The notes below the pieces were generated by a model. That model saw only the letters and a program-made list of their open reading frames with translations. It was not told the origin of the DNA and did not search any database. Shown piece after piece: positions 8,180-15,809 of a DNA stretch of 64,000 nt; position 1 is the stretch's first letter, and every line of letters starts with the position of its first letter. A program made the translations under genes and the position numbers. This DNA is from Ponticoccus litoralis (lineage in GTDB: Bacteria; Pseudomonadota; Alphaproteobacteria; Rhodobacterales; Rhodobacteraceae). Location: assembly GCF_039769985.1 (NCBI RefSeq), contig NZ_JBDNCH010000002.1, positions 1,984,001-2,048,000 on the forward strand, given 5' to 3'.

Positions 8180-9120
8180 CGCCGCCGCCTCAGCCGGGGA
8201 TCGGCCACCGCATAGGCGAGGTCGGTCAGGAAGGTCACGGCGATGACCGCGAAGACCAGCAGCATCACGGTGCTTTCCACCACGATCAGGTCGCGCTGGC
8301 CGATGGCCTGAAAGATCAGCCGCCCGAGGCCGGGCAGGTAGAAGACCTGTTCGATGATGATGGCCCCCGCCAGCAGGAACGAGAATTGCAGGCCGATCAG
8401 CGTCAGCACCGGGATCAGGGCATTGCGCAGCCCGTGCCGCCACAGAGCCTGAAAGGGCGACAGCCCCTTGGCGCGGGCGGTGCGGATGTAATCCTCGCCC
8501 AGCGTGTCGATCAGCGAGGAGCGCAGGACGCGGGTCAGGATTGCCGCCTGCGGCAGCGCCAGTGCCACGGCGGGCAGGGTCAGGGCGCGCAGCGCCTGCA
8601 GGGGATCGTCCCAGCCCGGGAAACCGCCCGAGGGGAACAGCCGCCAGGTGATGGCGAAGCCCAGCACCAGCAGCATGGCGAACCAGAAGTTGGGCACCGC
8701 GATGCCGACCTGCGTGGCGGCCAGCACGCTCATGTCGGCGCCCCGCCCCCGGCGCGCGGCGGCAAGGATGCCCGCGGGCAGCGCCATCAGAACCGCCAGC
8801 GCCAGCGCATAAAGCGTCAGCGGCAGCGAGACCCAGAGCCGGTCGGCGATCATCCCGGCGACCGGCGTGCGGTAGGTGTAGGAGGTGCCGAAGTCTCCGC
8901 CCAGCATGCCCGTGACCCAGGACAGGTAGCGCGCCAGCCGCCCCTGATCGAGCCCCAGCTCGGCCCGCAGCGCGGCGACCGTGTCGGGCTGCGCGTTCAT
9001 GCCCAGCATGTAGGCGGCGGGATCGCCCGGCACGACCTCGATGGCGAGGAAGATGACCACCGAGGCGACCGCAAGGCTGAGGATCAGCGAGACAAGACGG
9101 CGGGTCAAGTAGGTCAGCAT
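8176..9120 (-). CDS. Peptide ABC transporter permease, DppB type
   Basis: Inner-membrane permease of 314 residues. It starts MLTYLTRRLVSLI, a standard DppB N-terminus, with conserved GDP at residues 30-33, six hydrophobic segments, an EAA loop (YIRTARAKGLS, ALWRHGLRNALIPV) and a C-terminal TFLTDLAYAVADPRLR. ATG 9120 fits the family; an upstream in-frame reading adds only GC-rich filler. About 260 bp without a gene separates it from the upstream binding-protein gene; the rest of the operon is tightly overlapped. Confidence 0.93.
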   Translation of the reverse strand: MLTYLTRRLVSLILSLAVASVVIFLAIEVVPGDPAAYMLGMNAQPDTVAALRAELGLDQGRLARYLSWVTGMLGGDFGTSYTYRTPVAGMIADRLWVSLPLTLYALALAVLMALPAGILAAARRGRGADMSVLAATQVGIAVPNFWFAMLLVLGFAITWRLFPSGGFPGWDDPLQALRALTLPAVALALPQAAILTRVLRSSLIDTLGEDYIRTARAKGLSPFQALWRHGLRNALIPVLTLIGLQFSFLLAGAIIIEQVFYLPGLGRLIFQAIGQRDLIVVESTVMLLVFAVIAVTFLTDLAYAVADPRLRRRR

Positions 9121-9380
9121 GGCGTCCCGTTCAGGCGTTCCGATGCCGCTTGAACCACAGCCGCGCGGCGATGTCACGCATGGCTGGCGCGGGGCCGGTC
9201 GCTGCGGGCCCACGGCGGGCGGTGGGCCGCAGGCCCGCCCTGCGGGCCGTCACGCTGCCAGGATCGGGCCGCTGTCGGGCCGGCGCGCCCTCGCCACCGT
9301 CGCGGTGCGAGAGGCGGGGGCGAGGCGCCCCGCCCCGGCAGGGCGCCGCAGGGATCGATGCGCCGGAGCGTCCGGGCCGA

Positions 9381-10850
9381 TCACTCGGCCCAGCTGACCC
9401 CGGTCAGGTCGGTCGCCTGCGTCGGCTGGTTCTGCCAGAGGCCCTGAAGCCGCGCGTCCGCCACCGTCGGGAAGGACAGCTGGAAGAGATAGGCGTTGAC
9501 GTGGTCCTCTGCGATCATCTCCTGCGCCTGCTTCAGCAGGGCAGAGCGTTCGTCCGGATCCGCCGTGGCGGTCAGATCGGCCATGAGCTGCCGGAACTCG
9601 GGGCGGGCGTAAGAGAAGTAATAATCCTCGCGGCCATAGATGTTGATGTCCATCGGCTCCGTATGGCTGACGATGGTCAGGTCGAAGTCCTTGCCGCGAA
9701 ACACCTCTTCCAGCCACTGCGCCCATTCGACATTGGTGATCTGCGTCTCGATCCCGACCTGCCGCAGCTGCGCGGCAATGATCTCTCCGCCCCGGCGCGC
9801 GTAGGAGGGCGGCGGCAGTTTCAGCGTCAGGGTCAGCCCCTCGGCGATCCCGGCCTCGGCCAGAAGGCGCTTTGCCTCTTCCGGGTCGTAGGCGGAGCCT
9901 GCCGTCAGGTCGACGTAATCCGGGTTGTGCGGGGCGAAATGCGTGCCGATGGGCGTGCCAAGGCCGAACATGGCGCCGTCGATGATCGCCTGCCGGTCGA
10001 TGGCGTGGGAAATGGCCGCGCGCACCTTGGGGTCATCCAGCGGCGCCTTGGCGTTGTTCATGGCAAGGATGGTCTCGCCCTCGGTCGAACCCAGCAGCAC
10101 CTGAAAGCGCGGATCCGCCTGAAATTGCGGGATGTTCTCGGGGGCGGGGAAGCCCGCGAAGGCGTCGATGTCCTGCGCCATCATCGCGGCGAAAGCCGCC
10201 GTTGGGTCCGAGATGAACTTGAAGGTCGCCTCTGACAGGGCCGGTTTCTCGCCCCAGTAGCCCTCGTATGCGACCAGCGTGATGCTGTCGCCCTGCACCC
10301 AGTCGCGGAACAGGAAGGGGCCGGTGCCCACGGGCGTCTGCTTGATGCCGTCGATGCTTTCGGGCGCGACGATCACCGCGTCGCCCCATGCGAGGTTGAA
10401 CAGCAGCGCGCCGTCGGGCTCGCGCAGCGCAATGGCCACGGTATCGGGGCCGGTGGCGGTGACGCTGTCGATCCCCTCGTACAGCGCCTTCTGCGCGTTG
10501 GTGCTGTCCTCGGCGCGCGCGCGGTCGAGGGTAAAGACCACGTCCTCGGCGTCGAATTCGGTGCCGTCGTGGAAGGTCACGCCCTCTTGCAGGGTGAAGG
10601 TATAGGTCAGCCCGTCCTCGGAAATCTCCCAGCTCTTGGCCAGCGCGGGCACCACCTCGCCGGTTTCGGTGAAACGGGTCAGCCCCTCGAAGACATTGGC
10701 ATAAAGCACCGAATCGATGGCGCCCGCGGCGGCGGAGGTCGGGTCGAGATGCGGCGGCTCCAGCTGCAGGGCGATGGTCAGGTCGGTCTGCTGGGCACTG
10801 GCTGCGGTGGCGGCAAGCGCCAGAGAGGCAAGGGCGGCACGGAGGGGCAT
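9381..10850 (-). CDS. Periplasmic peptide-binding protein (SBP_bac_5 family)
   Basis: Solute-binding protein of 489 residues. A Sec signal peptide (MPLRAALASLALAATAASAQ) is followed by the mature start QQTDLTIALQLEPPHLDP. Family-5 hallmarks are present: VLYANVFEGLTRF, the AKSWEISEDGLTYTFTL motif, FHDGTEFDAEDVVFTLDRA, and VGTGPFLFRDWV. It begins the operon that continues with the two permeases and the fused ATPase. It captures oligopeptides or related ligands in the periplasm. The ATG at 10850 was chosen because the signal peptide begins there; 26 upstream residues in frame are unlikely to be translated. Confidence 0.93.
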   Translation of the reverse strand: MPLRAALASLALAATAASAQQTDLTIALQLEPPHLDPTSAAAGAIDSVLYANVFEGLTRFTETGEVVPALAKSWEISEDGLTYTFTLQEGVTFHDGTEFDAEDVVFTLDRARAEDSTNAQKALYEGIDSVTATGPDTVAIALREPDGALLFNLAWGDAVIVAPESIDGIKQTPVGTGPFLFRDWVQGDSITLVAYEGYWGEKPALSEATFKFISDPTAAFAAMMAQDIDAFAGFPAPENIPQFQADPRFQVLLGSTEGETILAMNNAKAPLDDPKVRAAISHAIDRQAIIDGAMFGLGTPIGTHFAPHNPDYVDLTAGSAYDPEEAKRLLAEAGIAEGLTLTLKLPPPSYARRGGEIIAAQLRQVGIETQITNVEWAQWLEEVFRGKDFDLTIVSHTEPMDINIYGREDYYFSYARPEFRQLMADLTATADPDERSALLKQAQEMIAEDHVNAYLFQLSFPTVADARLQGLWQNQPTQATDLTGVSWAE

Positions 10851-10998
10851 GGCGGAACTCCTGTTGCGGTCCGCCCGACTGTCGCCGGTTTCCCGGGCCG
10901 CTTCAAGGTGCCGGGGCGGGGCGGCCACAATCGGCCACTGGCGCCGCGCCGCAGCATCTGCTATTTCCGCGCAACATTATTGCGCGGAGGAGGCGGCA

Positions 10999-11831
10999 AT
11001 GAGTGCGACGGCAAGGAAGACGGCCCCGATGCCCATGGATATCCGGGCCCGCAAGGGGGCGCACCCCTCGTCAGCCTGACGGCCTATACGACGCCGATGG
11101 CACAGTTCATGGATGCCCATGTGGATTTCGTGCTGGTCGGCGACAGCGTCGGCATGGTGCTGCACGGGCTGACCTCGACGCTGGATGTGACGATGGAGAT
11201 GATGATCCTGCACGGGCAGGCGGTGCGGCGCGGCCTGAGCCGGGCGATGATGGTCGTCGACCTGCCCTTCGGCGCCTACGAGGAAAGCCCCCAGCAGGCC
11301 TTTCGCAACGCCGCGCGGCTGATGCGCGAGACCGGGGCGGGCGCGGTGAAGCTGGAAGGCGGGATGCAGATGGCCGAGACCATCGCCTTTCTGACCCAGC
11401 GCGGCGTGCCGGTCATGGCGCATATCGGCCTGACGCCGCAGGCGATCCACACGCTGGGCGGCTACAGGGTGCAGGGGCGCGGCGAGGATGCCGCGCAGAT
11501 GATGGCCGATGCCCGCGCGGTGGCGCAGGCCGGCGCCTTTGCCCTGGTGCTGGAGAAGGTGCCCGAGCGGCTGGCCGACCGCATCACCGCAGAGGTGGCG
11601 ATCCCGACCATCGGCATCGGCGCCTCGGCGGGCTGTGACGGGCAGATCCTCGTGGTTGACGACATGCTGGGGCTGTTCACCGCCTTCAAGGCCAAGTTCG
11701 TGAAACGCTTCGCCACGCTGGGCGAGCAGGCCGAGGCGGCGATTGCCGAGTACGCGGCGGCGGTGCGGGCGCGCGAGTTCCCGGCGGCAGAGCATGTGTT
11801 CTCGGACAAGGCGCCGGAGGGCGGGGCATGA
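10999..11831 (+). CDS. panB: 3-methyl-2-oxobutanoate hydroxymethyltransferase, one-base frame break
   Basis: First step of pantothenate synthesis: hydroxymethylation of 2-oxoisovalerate by methylene-tetrahydrofolate. Repaired length is about 277 residues. Seen: SLTAYTTPMAQ, VGDSVGMVLHG, KLEGG, MAHIGLTPQ, and IGIGASAGCDGQILV. The natural start MSATARKTAP at 10999, after GCGGAGGAGG, is in a different frame from the rest; the frames meet at a run of five G at 11055-11059 where six are needed (…RARKGGAPLVS). A homopolymer miscall is the simplest explanation. The stop overlaps panC. Confidence 0.92.
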
Positions 11832-12700
11832 TGGCAGGGGCAAGGATCGTCGGGCAGGCGCGGCCCCCGGTGCTGCGGTCGAAGGCGGCCCTGCGCGAGG
11901 CGGTGGGCCGCTGGCAGGCAGCCGGAGAGGTCGTGGGCCTGGTGCCGACCATGGGCGCCCTGCACGAGGGGCACCTGAGCCTTGTCCGCGCAGCAGAGGC
12001 CAGCTGCGACCGCGTGGTGGTGACGATCTTCGTGAACCCGGCGCAGTTCAACAGCCCCACGGACCTCGAAAACTATCCGCGCACCGAAGAGCGGGACGCC
12101 GAGACGCTGGCGCGCTGCCGGGTCGATGCGATCTATGCGCCGCCGGTGTCCGAGATCTACCCGCAGGGCTTCTGCACCACGGTCTCCGTGGCGGGGCTGA
12201 CCGATGTCCTGTGCGGCGCGCACCGGCCCGGGCATTTCGACGGGGTGGCCACGGTGGTGACGAAGCTCTTCACCCAGACCCGGGCGGACCGGGCCTTCTT
12301 CGGTGAGAAGGATTTCCAGCAGTTGCAGGTGATCCGCCGGATGGTCCGCGATCTGGATCTGGAGGTCGAGGTGCTGGGCTGTCCGACAATGCGGGAAGAG
12401 GACGGCCTGGCCATGTCCTCGCGCAACCTGCTGCTGTCGGATCGTGCGCGCGCCGTGGCCCTGGCGTTGCACGCCGCCCTGCAGGAAATGGCCGAGGGGC
12501 TGCGCGCCGGAGGCAAGGCCCCGGCGCTGGCAGAGGCTGCCCGGGCGCGGATGCTGGCGGCGGGCTTCACCGAGGTCGATTACATCGACCTGCGGGCCTG
12601 CGACGACCTGTCGGTGCTGGAGAGGCCCGGGCGCGAGGCGCGGCTGCTGGCCGCGGCCTGGCTGGCGGGGGTGCGCCTGATCGACAATATCGCGGTCTGA
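11828..12700 (+). CDS. panC: Pantothenate synthetase
   Basis: ATP-dependent ligation of pantoate and beta-alanine, following panB. 290 residues. Seen: the nucleotide-binding PTMGALHEGHLSLV (HxGH), FVNPAQFN, GHFDGVATVVTKL, FGEKDFQQL, and the MSSRN signature (KMSxS-like). The ATG overlaps the panB stop (ATGA), so the pair is a coupled operon. No aspartate decarboxylase gene (panD) is seen in the window. Confidence 0.96.
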   Translation: MMAGARIVGQARPPVLRSKAALREAVGRWQAAGEVVGLVPTMGALHEGHLSLVRAAEASCDRVVVTIFVNPAQFNSPTDLENYPRTEERDAETLARCRVDAIYAPPVSEIYPQGFCTTVSVAGLTDVLCGAHRPGHFDGVATVVTKLFTQTRADRAFFGEKDFQQLQVIRRMVRDLDLEVEVLGCPTMREEDGLAMSSRNLLLSDRARAVALALHAALQEMAEGLRAGGKAPALAEAARARMLAAGFTEVDYIDLRACDDLSVLERPGREARLLAAAWLAGVRLIDNIAV

Positions 12701-12731
12701 GCGGTTTCGCCCCGCCTGCAGCGGGGCGACC

Positions 12732-12755
12732 GGCCGGGGGCCTTGCCCCCCGGCC
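12732..12755. terminator. GC-rich hairpin after panC
   Basis: Near-perfect stem GGCCGGGGGC / GCCCCCCGGCC with a 3-base loop, 30 bases after the panC stop. There is no T-run, so it may be a weak terminator or part of the intergenic repeat that follows. A second small hairpin (GTCATGC-CTT-GCATGAC) lies at 12779-12795. Confidence 0.35.
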
Positions 12756-12830
12756 CCCTCGAACCCTTTGTCTTGTTTGTCATGCCTTGCATGACAGGGG
12801 GCTTTGCCCCGCTCGCTGCGCTCGCCCCCC

Positions 12831-12854
12831 AAGGGTATTTTCGGACCAAAGAAG
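12831..12854 (+). repeat. Intergenic repeat copy 1 (GGGTATTTTCGGACCAAAGAAG type)
   Basis: One member of a dispersed family whose consensus is roughly CGGGATATTT, N2-3, GGACAGAAGAAG. This copy follows a GC-rich block containing a GGGGGCTTTGCCCC hairpin at 12797-12810. It lies between convergent panC and the DUF2125 gene. Confidence 0.6.
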
Positions 12855-12932
12855 CCGGGCGTGGTCTGTCGCCGGGGCCCGGGACACCGGGCATGGACCG
12901 GTGCGCGCCTGCGGTGGCGGGTGCGCCTCGGG

Positions 12933-13901
12933 TCAGTCCCGACGCAGGCGCGGGGCGGGGCCGAGAGGGATCATGCCGAAGCGCATCTGGCCCCGGTCGA
13001 TGGTCAGCGGAATGTCGAGCGTGTCGGGGCGCCCGGACAGGCCTGCGGCGAGGGACAGGGCGTCCTCGACGGCATCGGTGAAGCTGTCGGGCAGCATCCC
13101 CGCCGCGCGGGCGCGGTCGATGAGGCTGCGCCAGTTCACCGCGCGCAGCGTCATGGTGCCGTCGAGGCGGCCCGCATCGTCCACGGTGACGTGTCCGGCG
13201 GCGTGCAGTTCGAGCCCCTCGACCCGGTATTCGGCCCGGGCGAGGTCGATCGCGCGCGGCATCGGCGCAGGCCCGGCGAGGTCGGCCAGCCGCAGCGGCT
13301 CTGCGAAGTTCAGCAGGGCCTGAACCGCGACCGCCTCGAGCCTGCCGTCGGTGAGCGGGCCGTCGCGGCCTGCGACGCTTTCCACCTGGATGGCGAGGCG
13401 CTGGTCCGTCGGGCTTTCGGCCCGGTGCAGGCCGGCGGTCAGCCCGGCCAGCGCAAGCGCCGTCTCCGGCCCGGCGATGTTCAGCACCTCGGCCTCGGCA
13501 TTGGCGCGCAGCAGCGCCCCGTCGGCGGGATCGTGGATCACCGAGGCGCGCAGGCCCTGGGAGGTCACCGTCACGGGGCCGTCGGGCGTCTGCCAGCGCT
13601 GTTCGTCGGCAAAGGCCAGGATGTGGTGGCCGGGCTGATAGGTCAGCCCGAGGATCTGCAGGAAGGGCGCCTGCCAGCCGAAGCCGGTTTCGGGGTTGCC
13701 CAGGCGCGGTTCCTCGATGGTCACGTCGAGGCGGCTGGGAAAGCCGCGCACGCGGATCGCGGCGTAGTCCGCCTGCCAGCCTTCTTCGGCGCGCGCCTCG
13801 AACCAGCCGCGCAGGTCGGCGCGGATCGCCGAGGCCTGCCAGAACCAGAAGCCCGCCCAGCCCAGGGCCGCCAGAAGACAAGCGCCGATCAGCCGTTTCA
13901 T
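12933..13901 (-). CDS. DUF2125 domain-containing protein
   Basis: Protein of 322 residues with a single N-terminal membrane anchor or signal (LIGACLLAALGWAGFWFWQ) followed by a periplasmic beta-rich domain. It matches the alphaproteobacterial DUF2125 family (RGWFEARAEEGWQADYAAIRVRGFPSRLDVTIEEP region). No function is established; the fold class suggests a periplasmic or envelope lipid-handling protein, which is speculation. It is convergent with panC and divergent from a ChaC-like gene. Confidence 0.85.
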   Translation of the reverse strand: MKRLIGACLLAALGWAGFWFWQASAIRADLRGWFEARAEEGWQADYAAIRVRGFPSRLDVTIEEPRLGNPETGFGWQAPFLQILGLTYQPGHHILAFADEQRWQTPDGPVTVTSQGLRASVIHDPADGALLRANAEAEVLNIAGPETALALAGLTAGLHRAESPTDQRLAIQVESVAGRDGPLTDGRLEAVAVQALLNFAEPLRLADLAGPAPMPRAIDLARAEYRVEGLELHAAGHVTVDDAGRLDGTMTLRAVNWRSLIDRARAAGMLPDSFTDAVEDALSLAAGLSGRPDTLDIPLTIDRGQMRFGMIPLGPAPRLRRD

Positions 13902-13966
13902 GCCCTGCGCCCCTTTCGCTGCCGCACGGTCTGGTGTTTACAGGCGGCACCCGGAAAGGACCAGCC

Positions 13967-14500
13967 ATGACGCTTTGGGTGTTCGGATACGCCTCTCTCT
14001 TGTGGAACCCCGGCTTTGCCGTGGCCGAGACCGTGCCCGCGCGGCTGCACGGCTTTCGCCGCAGTTTCTGCATGTATTCGATCCACCACCGGGGCACGGA
14101 GGCCCAGCCGGGCCTGGTGCTGGCGCTTGACCCGCACGAGGGCGAGCATTGCGACGGCCTTGCCCTGCGCGCCGAAGCCGGAACCGAGGCCGAGGCGCTG
14201 GCCTACCTGCGCGACCGCGAACTGGTTTCCTCGGCCTATCTGGAGCAAACCGTGCCGCTGGCGCTGAACGACCGGCGGCGGGTCGAGGCGGTGGCCTATG
14301 TGATCGACCCGCATCACGTGCAATATTGCGATCTGCCGCTGGAGGAACAGGCGCGGCTGATCGCGCGCGCCCACGGCGGGCGCGGGCCGAATACCGAATA
14401 CCTCTACAACACCGCGCAGCACCTGGAAGAGATGGGCGTGCCGGATGCCGACCTGCGCTGGCTGGTGCGCGAGGTGCGCGCCCTGACCGCCCCGGGCTGA
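13967..14500 (+). CDS. Gamma-glutamylcyclotransferase (ChaC-like)
   Basis: Protein of 177 residues starting MTLWVFGYASLLWNPGF; the FGYASLLW stretch is the substrate-binding YGSL-type loop of the ChaC/GGCT fold. A good ribosome site (GGAAAGGA) precedes ATG 13967, favouring it over ATG 13934. ChaC enzymes split glutathione to 5-oxoproline and Cys-Gly. Other conserved stretches are YVIDPHHVQYC and GPNTEYLYNTAQHLEEMG. It is probably a single-gene unit, divergent from the DUF2125 gene. Confidence 0.88.
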   Translation: MTLWVFGYASLLWNPGFAVAETVPARLHGFRRSFCMYSIHHRGTEAQPGLVLALDPHEGEHCDGLALRAEAGTEAEALAYLRDRELVSSAYLEQTVPLALNDRRRVEAVAYVIDPHHVQYCDLPLEEQARLIARAHGGRGPNTEYLYNTAQHLEEMGVPDADLRWLVREVRALTAPG

Positions 14501-14630
14501 GCGCCGCGCAGGGGCTGTATCAAATTCGCGGCATCTGCCCGCTGGCGGGGCGGAGATCCGCATAACGCCTTGGCTCTGCGGTGCCAAACCCGTAGGGATG
14601 AGACAGCGAAACCACAGGACTAGGGACGCG

Positions 14631-15806
14631 ATGGACCTGCCCGACCGCGAGGCCGCGCCGCATTTCAGCCAACCCGTGCGCCAGGTCGTCCTGATGCTGG
14701 CCGTGATCGGGCTGTCGGGTCTTGGCGCCTTCCTTGCCCTGCCCAGCGTGCTGCCGGTCTTTGAAGCGAACCCCTACCTGAACGGCTTCATCCTCTTCGT
14801 CTTCGCCCTGGGTGTGCTGGCCTGCTTCTGGCAGGTCGTGCAGCTGATCCATTCGGTCCGCTGGATCGAGCGCTTCACCGCCAAGGGCGATCAGGGCGTG
14901 CGGGCCGAGGCGCCGACCATGCTGGCGCCGCTGGCGGCCCTGCTGGGGCGGCGCCGCGACAAGCGGATGCAGATCAACACCACCTCGACCCGGTCGATCC
15001 TCGATTCCGTCGCCACCCGCATCGACGAGGCGCGCGACGTCACGCGCTACATCGTCTCGCTGCTGATCTTCCTTGGCCTTCTGGGCACCTTCTACGGGCT
15101 GGCGACCACCGTCCCCGCGCTGGTCGAAACCATCCAGTCGCTGGCGCCGTCAGAGGGCGAAAGCGGCGTTGCGGTCTTCGGGCGCCTGATGACCGGGCTG
15201 GAAAGCCAGCTTGGCGGCATGGGCGTGGCCTTCGCCTCGTCGCTGCTGGGCCTTGCCTGTTCGCTGGTCGTGGGCCTTCTGGAACTGTTCGCCGGTCACG
15301 GGCAGAACCGGTTCTACCGCGAGCTGGAGGAATGGCTGTCCTCGATCACCAAGCTGGGCTTTTCGTCCGATACCGAGGGGCCGGATCTTGGCGCGGCGGG
15401 CATCGTGCTGGACCAGATGGCCGAGCAGATGGAACGCCTGCAATCGCTGTTCGTCGAAAGCCAGCAGGGCCGGGCCGAGGTTGACGAACGGCTTGCCCAG
15501 CTGGCCGACAGCGTCGAGCGCCTGACCGAGCGGATCGAGGCGACCGCGCCCTCTGCCGCCTCTCTGGCGCGGATCGCGGACGGGCAGGAAAACCTTGCCG
15601 ATGCCATCCGCGAGAAGGAATCGACCGAGGGGCTGGATGCGGAAAGCCGCATGCGCCTGCGGTCCATCGATGTGCAGATGCTGCGCATCCTCGAGGAAAT
15701 CAGCGCCTACCGGCAGGAAAGCATGGCCGAACTGCGCACCGACATCGCGGCGCTGACGCGCGCGCTGGGGGTCACCCGGAACATGCGTCCCCGCGGAGAG
15801 GGGTAG
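14631..15806 (+). CDS. ExbB/TolQ/MotA-like proton-channel subunit
   Basis: Protein of 391 residues. Two N-terminal membrane segments (about 20-40 and 50-75), then two more around residues 140-220 with GLLGTFYGLATTVPALVE and GGMGVAFASSLLGLACSLVVGLLE, the MotA_ExbB domain. The Thr residues in TFYGLATT are the expected proton-path positions. The C-terminal 150 residues are amphipathic and probably coiled coil (DQMAEQMERLQSLF…). It is followed 3 bases later by an OmpA/MotB-like partner, so the two most likely form an ion-driven stator-like complex in the envelope. ATG 14631 is preceded by TAGGGA; an upstream ATG at 14598 is less likely. Confidence 0.85.
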   Translation: MDLPDREAAPHFSQPVRQVVLMLAVIGLSGLGAFLALPSVLPVFEANPYLNGFILFVFALGVLACFWQVVQLIHSVRWIERFTAKGDQGVRAEAPTMLAPLAALLGRRRDKRMQINTTSTRSILDSVATRIDEARDVTRYIVSLLIFLGLLGTFYGLATTVPALVETIQSLAPSEGESGVAVFGRLMTGLESQLGGMGVAFASSLLGLACSLVVGLLELFAGHGQNRFYRELEEWLSSITKLGFSSDTEGPDLGAAGIVLDQMAEQMERLQSLFVESQQGRAEVDERLAQLADSVERLTERIEATAPSAASLARIADGQENLADAIREKESTEGLDAESRMRLRSIDVQMLRILEEISAYRQESMAELRTDIAALTRALGVTRNMRPRGEG

Positions 15807-15809
15807 GCC

